A stretch of 6,876 nt of DNA from JBGCDD01 sp045105075. Lineage in GTDB: Bacteria; Pseudomonadota; Alphaproteobacteria; Rhodobacterales; Rhodobacteraceae. A program made the position numbers and the translations under genes. The stretch covers positions 1-6,876 of the forward strand of contig JBGCDD010000029.1 in the NCBI GenBank assembly GCA_045105075.1. The letters are read 5' to 3'. Under the pieces are notes generated by a model that saw only the letters and a list, made by a program, of their open reading frames with translations, had not been told where the DNA came from and ran no database searches. This document shows, piece by piece, positions 1 through 5,036 of this stretch (positions within the stretch are counted from its first letter, which is position 1; every line of letters starts with the position of its first letter).

Positions 1-600
1 CGCAACCGCAAGAACCTGCGCCGCGCCACCGCTCTGCTGGCCGAGGCCGGTTGGCGGGTCGAGGCGGGCAAGCTGGTCGACCCCAACGGCGCGCCCTTCA
101 CATTCGAGGTGCTGTTGCGTCAGGGGGATTCGGGCAATCAAACCGTGTTTGACATCTATACCCCCGCGCTTGAACGCCTTGGCATCAGCGTCACTGTCTC
201 GTCGGTGGACGACGCGCAATACACCGCCCGCGCGTCCGAATATGACTTTGACATGACCACCTTCCGGCGCGATCTATCGCTGTCTCCGGGCAACGAGCAG
301 CGGCTTTATTGGGGGCGTGCTGGTGTCACCACGCCGGGCACGCGCAATCTGATGGGCGCTGATTCCGCCGCCATCGAGGCGATGATCGACGCGATGTTGG
401 CCAGCGAAACCCGCCAGGATTTCACCGCCGCCGTGCGCGCGCTTGACCGGGTGCTGACCTCGGGGCGCTACGTGATCCCGATCTGGCAATATGGTGTTGG
501 ACGCATTGCCCACGCGCGCCAGTTGCGCTTTCCCGACACGCTGCCGATCTATGGCGACCGTCCGGGGTTCATGCCCGAAGTCTGGTGGTGGCAAGATTAG
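1..600 (+). CDS. ABC transporter solute-binding protein, family 5 (YejA-like), C-terminal part
   Basis: This is the 3' part (199 residues and a TAG stop) of a periplasmic solute-binding protein of the SBP_bac_5 family, which captures peptides or similar small molecules for an ABC importer. The reading frame is open from base 1, so the start lies outside the window. Near the left edge, ALLAEAGW followed by GKLVDPNGAPFTFEVLL is the typical family element in which the lobe II strands begin. Further on are ALERLGISV, YDFDMTTFRRDLSLSPGNEQ and a C-terminal IPIWQYGVGR...YGDRPGFMPEVWWW. That ending resembles the microcin-C/oligopeptide (YejA) branch rather than DppA. The usual permease gene does not follow: the next gene is convergent, only 4 bp away. 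The gene is therefore the last of its cluster or stands alone. Family assignment is firm; the ligand is unknown. Confidence 0.88.
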   Translation, partial: RNRKNLRRATALLAEAGWRVEAGKLVDPNGAPFTFEVLLRQGDSGNQTVFDIYTPALERLGISVTVSSVDDAQYTARASEYDFDMTTFRRDLSLSPGNEQRLYWGRAGVTTPGTRNLMGADSAAIEAMIDAMLASETRQDFTAAVRALDRVLTSGRYVIPIWQYGVGRIAHARQLRFPDTLPIYGDRPGFMPEVWWWQD

Positions 601-604
601 AGCG

Positions 605-1228
605 TTACGCCAGCGACGTGACCCACAAGATCGTGGCATCCTCGGCACTGAGCGAGATCACGTTGTGCCCCATCGTCGCGTCATAATACGCACTGTCGCC
701 GCGCCGCATCTCGACAGGTTCGTAAAACTCGGTGAATAACTGGATCACGCCGGTCAGAACATAGAGGAATTCCTCGCCGTCATGGCGCACCCAACCGTCA
801 AACTCCTCCATCGCGCGCGCGCGCACTTGGGTTTTATAGGGCAACATCTGTTTTTTGGTCAGCGTTTCGCCCAGCAGGATATGTTCATAGGTCGCGGTGG
901 CCACCGGCGCGCCATCTTCTGATTTGGTCACCGCCATGCGCCCGTTGACCTGATCACGCTCGGGCGGTGTAAACAATTGAGGCACCGAAATCTGCAAGCC
1001 CGTGGCCAGCTTTTTCAGCGCGTCATAGGTCGGCGACATCTGTCCGTTTTCGATTTTTGACAAGGTCGAGCGTGCCAAACCGGCCTGATTGGCCGCCTGT
1101 TCCAACGTCCAATCGCGTGCCTTGCGCAGCTCGCGCACCCGCACGCCCAGATCCAAAGGTTCCGGCATGGCATCGGGCATGGCGTTGCGCGCGATCTGGA
1201 TCAGGGTTTTGGGGTCTTTCTGGCTCAT
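605..1228 (-). CDS. XRE-family transcriptional regulator with C-terminal cupin domain
   Basis: A 207-residue one-component regulator. An N-terminal helix-turn-helix of the XRE/Cro-CI type spans about residues 28-84 (LGVRVRELRKARDWTLEQAA, then AGLARSTLSKIENGQMSPTYDALKKLA). It is followed by a cupin sensor domain at about 120-205. Cupin motif 1 is visible as RHDGEEFLYVLTG (148-160), and motif 2 as GDSAYYDATMGHNV (177-190) with His188. The family architecture, HTH_3 plus Cupin_2, is that of regulators that bind a small metabolite in the cupin barrel and usually control the adjacent gene. Here that gene is the divergent adenylate-forming ligase. The ATG at 1226-1228 is preferred because a promoter-like TTGCAA/TATAGA pair ends just upstream. 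Later Met17 and Met21 have no ribosome binding site. The purine run before the ATG lies too close to act as a normal Shine-Dalgarno site. Ligand and targets are inferred, not seen. Confidence 0.9.
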   Translation of the reverse strand: MSQKDPKTLIQIARNAMPDAMPEPLDLGVRVRELRKARDWTLEQAANQAGLARSTLSKIENGQMSPTYDALKKLATGLQISVPQLFTPPERDQVNGRMAVTKSEDGAPVATATYEHILLGETLTKKQMLPYKTQVRARAMEEFDGWVRHDGEEFLYVLTGVIQLFTEFYEPVEMRRGDSAYYDATMGHNVISLSAEDATILWVTSLA

Positions 1229-1234
1229 CCCCTT

Positions 1235-1263
1235 TCTATAGGTCCGGCTCGGGTGTCTTGCAA
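1235..1263 (-). promoter_or_regulatory. Predicted promoter of the XRE-cupin gene (leaderless start)
   Basis: On the minus strand, a -35-like TTGCAA (1263-1258) and a -10-like TATAGA (1240-1235) are separated by exactly 17 bp, a good sigma-70-type arrangement. Six bases separate the -10 element from the ATG at 1228. Transcription would thus begin at or within a base or two of the start codon, giving a leaderless mRNA. Leaderless starts are common for autoregulated repressors and in alphaproteobacteria. The call is from sequence only. Confidence 0.5.
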
Positions 1264-1286
1264 CGCCCGCGCCCGCGCGCTAGCCA
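1258..1286 (+). promoter_or_regulatory. Weak mirror-image promoter for the ligase operon
   Basis: The same TTGCAA (1258-1263), being its own reverse complement, can also serve as a -35 element for the plus strand. Exactly 17 bp later lies TAGCCA (1281-1286), which matches the -10 consensus poorly, and 6 bases later comes the ligase ATG at 1293. The geometry mirrors the minus-strand promoter exactly. No Shine-Dalgarno sequence precedes the ATG. The poor -10 suggests that this side may need activation, or that the true promoter is elsewhere; the GC-only spacer also makes it uncertain. Confidence 0.3.
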
Positions 1287-1292
1287 CACCCC

Positions 1293-2810
1293 ATGCTGTC
1301 TGTGTTTGATCAAGGCGCGTTGCCGCCCTGCCCCGCTCCGTTCAATCTGGCCGCCTATGTGCTGGCCCGCGCGCCCGAGCTGGGCGACAAACCCGCGCTG
1401 CGCATTTTGCAAACGGGCACCCCCGAAACCTGGAGCTTTGCGTCACTGGAACACGCCGTGCGCGCCACCGGCACGGGTCTGTTGGATGCGGGCCTTGCCC
1501 CGGGTGACATCGTGGTTTTGCGCCTGGGCAATACGGTTGATTTCCCGATTGCCTATCTGGGCGCGCTGGCCGCAGGGCTGGTTCCGGTGCCCACCTCATC
1601 GCAATTGACCGAGATCGAAACCGCGCGCATCCTAAGCGATCTCAGGCCCGCCGCCGTGCTGCACGACCCCAGCGTGGCATGCCCGGCGCATCCGCTGACC
1701 ATTGGCCTCGCACAGCTGCGCGATATGCGTACGCTGCCTCCCTGCGCCTATCACATGGGCGATCCGGATCGGCTGGGATACATCGTTTACACCTCGGGCA
1801 CATCGGGCAAGCCGCGCGCTGTGGCCCATGCGCACCGTGCGATCTGGGCGCGTCAAATGATGATGGCGGGATGGTGCGGTTTGCAAAGCGACGACCGTCT
1901 TTTGCACGCGGGTGCATTCAACTGGACTTACACGCTGGGCACCGGACTGATGGACCCCTGGACCATGGGCGCCACCGCCTTGATCCCGGCGCCGGGCACG
2001 GACCCAAGCGCGCTGCCCGATCTGCTGGAGGCGCAAAATGCCACGATCTTTGCCGCCGCCCCCGGTGTGTTTCGCAAAATGCTGGCCCGCGACGCACCGA
2101 TCCATGCGCCTAGCCTGCGCCACGGCCTGACGGCAGGTGAAAAGATGTCGGCCGAGCTGGAACAGGCCTGGATCACCGCAACCGGCTGCGCGGTTTACGA
2201 GGCTTACGGGATGTCGGAATGTTCCACTTTTATTTCCGCCAGCCCAAACGCCCCCGCCATAGGCGACGCACTGGGTCAGCCACAACCGGGGCGACGCGTG
2301 GCCATTCTGGGCGCCGATGGGCCGGTCCCGATGGGCGCAGAAGGCACGATCGCGGTGCACAAATCTGACCCCGGCTTGATGCTGGGCTATCTCAACGCCC
2401 CCGAAGACACTGCCGTGCGGTTTCAGGGCGACTGGTTTGTCACTGGCGATCAAGGCGCGATGAGCGCGAATGGCCAGATCAGCTATCTTGGGCGCAACGA
2501 CGATATGATGAACGCAGGCGGCTACCGGGTGTCACCGCTAGAGGTCGAGGCGGCGCTGAGCGCGCATCCCGGCATTGCCCAGGTCGGCGTCACCGATGTT
2601 GGCCTCAAGGCGGATACAAAAATCATCGTGGCGTTCTACACCGGGCCCGCCCCTCTGGACGAAGCCGATCTGCGCGCATATGTCAGCGACAAGCTGGCGC
2701 GCTATAAGCAACCGCGCGCCTATGTTCACCTGCCCACATTGCCCGCCGGGGCCAATGGCAAGCTGCTGCGTCGCGCTTTGGGCCCCTATTTCAAGGCACA
2801 TTCCGAATGA
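1293..2810 (+). CDS. Class I adenylate-forming acyl/aryl-CoA ligase (AMP-dependent synthetase)
   Basis: A 505-residue cytoplasmic enzyme of the ANL superfamily. Such enzymes activate a carboxylic acid with ATP to an acyl-AMP and then usually form a CoA thioester. The P-loop signature YTSGTSGKPR is at 166-175, SAGE-like TAGEKMS at 280-286 and YGMSE at 305-309. The ribose-binding TGD is at 384-386, the hinge-region GRNDDMMNAGGYRVSP at 400-415, and the expected catalytic lysine at 490 in ANGKLLRR. Length is normal and all core motifs are present. The AGE and MMNAGGYRVSP elements point to the aryl/medium-chain branch (benzoate-CoA ligase, ACSM-like), but the acid cannot be read from the sequence. 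An in-frame TAG at 1281-1283 rules out an earlier start, so the ATG at 1293 is the first possible one. The gene is divergent from an XRE-cupin regulator and coupled to the downstream DsbA-like gene. Confidence 0.9.
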   Translation: MLSVFDQGALPPCPAPFNLAAYVLARAPELGDKPALRILQTGTPETWSFASLEHAVRATGTGLLDAGLAPGDIVVLRLGNTVDFPIAYLGALAAGLVPVPTSSQLTEIETARILSDLRPAAVLHDPSVACPAHPLTIGLAQLRDMRTLPPCAYHMGDPDRLGYIVYTSGTSGKPRAVAHAHRAIWARQMMMAGWCGLQSDDRLLHAGAFNWTYTLGTGLMDPWTMGATALIPAPGTDPSALPDLLEAQNATIFAAAPGVFRKMLARDAPIHAPSLRHGLTAGEKMSAELEQAWITATGCAVYEAYGMSECSTFISASPNAPAIGDALGQPQPGRRVAILGADGPVPMGAEGTIAVHKSDPGLMLGYLNAPEDTAVRFQGDWFVTGDQGAMSANGQISYLGRNDDMMNAGGYRVSPLEVEAALSAHPGIAQVGVTDVGLKADTKIIVAFYTGPAPLDEADLRAYVSDKLARYKQPRAYVHLPTLPAGANGKLLRRALGPYFKAHSE

Positions 2811-3457
2811 GCACCCCTCCGATTTCGCTTGATATTCTGTCTGATCCGATTTGCCCGTGGTGTTACATCGGCAAAACCCATCTGGACCGCGCGCTTGGCA
2901 CGTTCGATCAAAACCCCTTTGTTATTCAATGGCATCCGTTCCAGCTGAACCCGGACATGCCGCGCGAAGGCATGGGGCGGCGGGCTTATCTTGAGGGCAA
3001 GTTTGGCGGCAAGGACGGCGCCGTCAAAGCCTATGCGCCGGTTGTGGCCCAGGCCGAGGCCGCCGGGTTGAACATCAACTTTGAAGGCATGGAGCGCACG
3101 CCCAACACGCTGGATGCGCACCGTCTGATCCACTGGGCCGGGATCGAGCGCAAACAGAACGAGGCTGTGGACGCTCTGTTTCACGCCTATTTCGTGGAGG
3201 CGCGCGATATTGGCAATGCCGAGGTGCTGGGCGATATCGCAGATGGCATTGGTATGGATGCGTCCGTGGTGTTGCGCCTGCTGGACAGCGACGCCGATCT
3301 TGATGACATCCGCACCCGCGACGTGAAAGGGCGCGAGATGGGTGTGAACTCCGTGCCCACGTTCATTGTCGCTGGCAAACACGCGGTTCCCGGTGCCCAG
3401 CCGCCCGAGCTGTGGCAGCAAGTGATTGCGGAAATCCGCGAGCAGATCGACGCCTAG
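2807..3457 (+). CDS. FrnE-like DsbA-family oxidoreductase (thioredoxin fold)
   Basis: A 216-residue protein of the DsbA/FrnE/HCCA-isomerase thioredoxin-fold family. The redox motif CPWC sits at residues 16-19 in SDPICPWCYIG, directly after the first beta strand. The helical insertion typical of the family follows, and the cis-proline loop is SVPTF (182-186, Pro184), followed by a GAQ element (196-198). There is no signal peptide, so it should act in the cytoplasm, unlike periplasmic DsbA. FrnE-type proteins are disulfide oxidoreductases or isomerases linked to oxidative stress and secondary metabolism; related HCCA isomerases lack the full CxxC. The start codon overlaps the ligase stop (ATGA at 2807-2810), indicating translational coupling. 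A weak AAGG lies 10 bases upstream, inside the ligase gene. The substrate is unknown; the pairing suggests work on the same pathway or protection of its thiol chemistry. Confidence 0.9.
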   Translation: MSTPPISLDILSDPICPWCYIGKTHLDRALGTFDQNPFVIQWHPFQLNPDMPREGMGRRAYLEGKFGGKDGAVKAYAPVVAQAEAAGLNINFEGMERTPNTLDAHRLIHWAGIERKQNEAVDALFHAYFVEARDIGNAEVLGDIADGIGMDASVVLRLLDSDADLDDIRTRDVKGREMGVNSVPTFIVAGKHAVPGAQPPELWQQVIAEIREQIDA

Positions 3458-3469
3458 CTTGGCAAAACC

Positions 3470-3492
3470 GGGCGGTGGCGATCCCACCGCCC
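3470..3492 (-). terminator. Hairpin terminator in the convergent gap
   Basis: A perfect 9-bp GC-rich inverted repeat (GGGCGGTGG at 3470-3478 and CCACCGCCC at 3484-3492) encloses a 5-base loop. On the minus strand the stem is followed by GG and then four T residues (3467-3464), a short U-tract that suits termination of the outer-membrane protein gene ending at 3503. On the plus strand no T-run follows the stem. For the FrnE-like gene the hairpin would be at best a transcript-end stabiliser or a weak terminator. Confidence 0.65.
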
Positions 3493-3502
3493 CAAAGTCA
3501 GA

Positions 3503-4129
3503 TCAGAACCTGAACACCACGCCCGCGTTGATGTCCAAACTGTCATAATCCGCGCGCAGAACCGTGCCGCCGGGCCCTGCCAAATCGTTTGAGCCGGCTG
3601 AAAAATAGCGGGTCTCGGCAAACAGGGACACGCGGTTTGACACCTCGTATTCGACGCCCAGCATTGCCTGATAGGCAATTGATCCGCGGTCGCTATACTC
3701 TCCGGCGCTGCCGCCACCGTCGATATCAAAGTCGATCTCGGTGGCATAGCCGATGCCTAGGCCCAGGTAAGGCGTCAGTTTCGACGCAGTGTCGAACATG
3801 TAGTACCCATTCAACATCAGCGTGGTCGAGGCGAAATCTCCGCCGGTTCCAACGGCCACAGGCAGCGTGGCATCGCCAGAGCGATAGGTGAATTCCAGCT
3901 CCGCACGAAACGGGCTGTTGGCATAGTCGTACCCCACAGCGCCGCCAAAGGCTGTGCCGCTGTCAAAGGATGCATTGGCCGGGGCCGCCCCCAATGTGAT
4001 CGCATCGGTTTGCAGCGACGACAGGCCCGCGTAGGCCTTGAGGTAAAAGCCGTTGGTGTCCTCGGCTATGACCGCACTGGGCAATAAAGTGGTGGCGGTG
4101 AAAACCGCGATCTTAAGGGGTGTGTGCAT
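3503..4129 (-). CDS. Small outer-membrane beta-barrel protein
   Basis: A 208-residue exported protein with a classic Sec signal peptide: a basic N-terminus (MHTPLK), a hydrophobic core (IAVFTATTLLPSAV), and a likely cleavage after VIA at residue 22, before EDTNGFYLKAYAG. The mature part shows alternating hydrophobic and polar strands, aromatic girdles (GFYLKAYAG, FRAELEFTYR, LMLNGYYMF, TPYLGLGIGYA, YQAMLGVEYEV, VSLFAETRYF) and Gly/Asp-rich loops. It ends in VVFRF, with the terminal Phe recognised by the BAM machinery. This fits the eight-stranded OmpA/OmpX/Opacity-like barrel group. Function is probably structural, adhesive or stress-related. The chosen ATG has GGGAGA seven bases upstream (4142-4137). 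The frame stays open upstream to 4321, but that extension overlaps the LytTR gene and would hide the signal peptide. A hairpin terminator follows the gene. Confidence 0.88.
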   Translation of the reverse strand: MHTPLKIAVFTATTLLPSAVIAEDTNGFYLKAYAGLSSLQTDAITLGAAPANASFDSGTAFGGAVGYDYANSPFRAELEFTYRSGDATLPVAVGTGGDFASTTLMLNGYYMFDTASKLTPYLGLGIGYATEIDFDIDGGGSAGEYSDRGSIAYQAMLGVEYEVSNRVSLFAETRYFSAGSNDLAGPGGTVLRADYDSLDINAGVVFRF

Positions 4130-4136
4130 TTTTGGG

Positions 4137-4142
4137 TCTCCC
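4137..4142 (-). promoter_or_regulatory. Ribosome binding site that fixes the porin-like gene start
   Basis: On the minus strand GGGAGA ends seven bases before the ATG at 4129. It is the only good Shine-Dalgarno match in this region, and the protein then begins directly with a signal peptide. It decides in favour of the 208-residue form over a longer in-frame extension. Confidence 0.7.
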
Positions 4143-4147
4143 GGGAT

Positions 4148-4160
4148 GTCATGCGATGAC
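4148..4160. repeat. 13-bp palindrome in the leader of the outer-membrane protein gene
   Basis: GTCAT GCG ATGAC is an inverted repeat with two 5-bp arms and a 3-base centre. It lies 18 bases before the start codon, just upstream of the ribosome binding site. It could be a small operator or a minor leader hairpin. Short palindromes arise by chance, so this is a modest call. Confidence 0.35.
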
Positions 4161-4198
4161 CTCGAACCTGCGCCCCAAAGCGCTGTGGAAAAGGCCAG

Positions 4199-4231
4199 AT
4201 GCACGAATGACCCAGGGCAATGCACGAGTGA
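4199..4231. repeat. Direct repeat with 21-bp period, candidate regulator binding site
   Basis: Two copies of a 12-mer, ATGCACGAATGA (4199-4210) and ATGCACGAGTGA (4220-4231), match at 11 of 12 positions. They are separated by 9 bp, so the period is 21 bp, or two helical turns, placing both on one DNA face. They lie about 70-100 bp upstream of the outer-membrane protein ATG and directly behind the stop of the LytTR gene. LytTR regulators characteristically bind two short direct repeats about 21-22 bp apart. The known LytTR consensus core GTT is not evident within the copies, so the pairing with this regulator is inference. Confidence 0.45.
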
Positions 4232-4236
4232 ACGTG

Positions 4237-5010
4237 CTAAGACGTGGACGGGGCCGCACGTTCCAAGTTTTGACGATTGCGCCGGCTTACCGGCAACGCC
4301 AAGCCATTGACCGTATGGCAAATTGCGCCCTGCCCCTTGCGTTCCAGCCGGGCAATATGGGCCAGCGCCACCCAGTGCGAGCGGTGGATTTGCTGCCCTG
4401 GTACGTGCCCCTCCAATTGCGCGACGGCCTGACCAAAGGGAAACAGAACCAACGCTTCGCCCTGGGTGGTGATCACGCGCAGGTAATGCAACTCGGCACT
4501 CAGAGCGACCAGATCGCGGCCCATCGCTTTGGGCACACGTTGCCAGAACGCAGGCTCAGGCTTGGCTTTTTTTTGCGGCTCAGCCGGTTCGATACGCACC
4601 AAGCGCGTCGCGTTCAGGGCAATCCAGACCAACAGCACAATGCCCGCGAGCCCGGTGAATTCGCTTGCCAACAGTTCGATCCACGTTTCGTCCCTGTCAT
4701 CCGTGATCTCATCGACGCCAAACAGAACATCAAGCCACGCGGCCAGCGGCGTGAACAAAAGCGCACCAATCGCCCCCGACACTGCAATTTGCACCCACGG
4801 CGCACCGGTCCAAACATGGGACACCAGCATTTGCACGGCTTGCAGGATGAAAAGCGCGGCAAAGATATGCACGCTCCAGAACGCCACGATGTAAGGCCCG
4901 CTTAGGCCGCCGGAAATGTCCGGCATCAGCATGCTGAACAGGCCGACCAGCACCACGCCCGCAATGATCAAAAACCGGGGCCAGGTCAGAGCCGTTAACG
5001 GATCGCGCAT
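4237..5010 (-). CDS. Membrane-bound LytTR-family DNA-binding protein
   Basis: A 257-residue protein with four predicted transmembrane helices (about residues 12-30, 41-63, 71-98 and 115-133). A charged linker (VRIEPAEPQKKAKPEPAF) follows, then a C-terminal LytTR domain (about 160-251). The LytTR signature reads LVALSAELHYLRVITTQGEA, then IHRSHWVA at 208-215 and LPVSRRNRQNL at 239-249. No response-regulator receiver domain or histidine-kinase domain is present, so it looks like a one-component membrane-tethered transcription factor. The signal sensed is unknown. The ATG at 5008-5010 is chosen because AAGG lies 9 bases upstream (5023-5020) and the protein then starts directly with the first membrane helix. 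The frame is open further upstream, but only inside mfd. It starts 26 bp after mfd and probably shares its transcript. An A8 run lies in the linker. Confidence 0.85.
   Translation of the reverse strand: MRDPLTALTWPRFLIIAGVVLVGLFSMLMPDISGGLSGPYIVAFWSVHIFAALFILQAVQMLVSHVWTGAPWVQIAVSGAIGALLFTPLAAWLDVLFGVDEITDDRDETWIELLASEFTGLAGIVLLVWIALNATRLVRIEPAEPQKKAKPEPAFWQRVPKAMGRDLVALSAELHYLRVITTQGEALVLFPFGQAVAQLEGHVPGQQIHRSHWVALAHIARLERKGQGAICHTVNGLALPVSRRNRQNLERAAPSTS
4567..4574 (-). other. A8 homopolymer in the LytTR gene linker (possible slippage site)
   Basis: On the coding strand the codons CAA AAA AAA (residues 146-148) form a run of eight A residues, including an A AAA AAA heptamer. After a -1 shift the frame reads AGC CAA GCC TGA, ending at 4556 with a product of about 151 residues. 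That product keeps the membrane helices but lacks the LytTR domain. Such runs can cause ribosomal or transcriptional slippage or indel mutation. No strong downstream stem is evident. Confidence 0.35.
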
Positions 5011-5036
5011 GAAACGTTGCCTTATGTCTGTTTGCG

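Noticed and set aside
812..824. Alternating CG run of 13 bases, possible Z-DNA or regulatory signal
   Set aside because: It encodes Arg-Ala codons within the XRE-cupin gene and is ordinary for such GC-rich coding DNA.
1057..1608. Plus-strand open frame crossing the divergent promoter
   Set aside because: It overlaps both the XRE-cupin and ligase genes, is Pro/Arg/Cys-rich and shows no domain.
1632..2453. Long minus-strand open frame (273 codons) opposite the ligase
   Set aside because: It lies wholly antisense to a gene with complete ANL motifs, and its translation is rich in Arg, Gly, His and Gln without recognisable domains, as expected of a GC-rich shadow frame.
4130..4321. Extended N-terminus for the outer-membrane protein
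   Set aside because: The extension overlaps the LytTR gene and would put a signal peptide in the middle of the protein; the internal ATG has its own good ribosome binding site.
4567..4574. T8 run as a plus-strand intrinsic terminator
   Set aside because: No stable stem lies directly before the T-run on the plus strand, and no plus-strand gene is present there.
4120..4905. Long plus-strand open frame (261 codons) opposite the LytTR gene
   Set aside because: The minus strand encodes clear membrane helices and a LytTR domain; the plus frame is Arg/Gln-rich and spans a regulatory gap, typical of a shadow.
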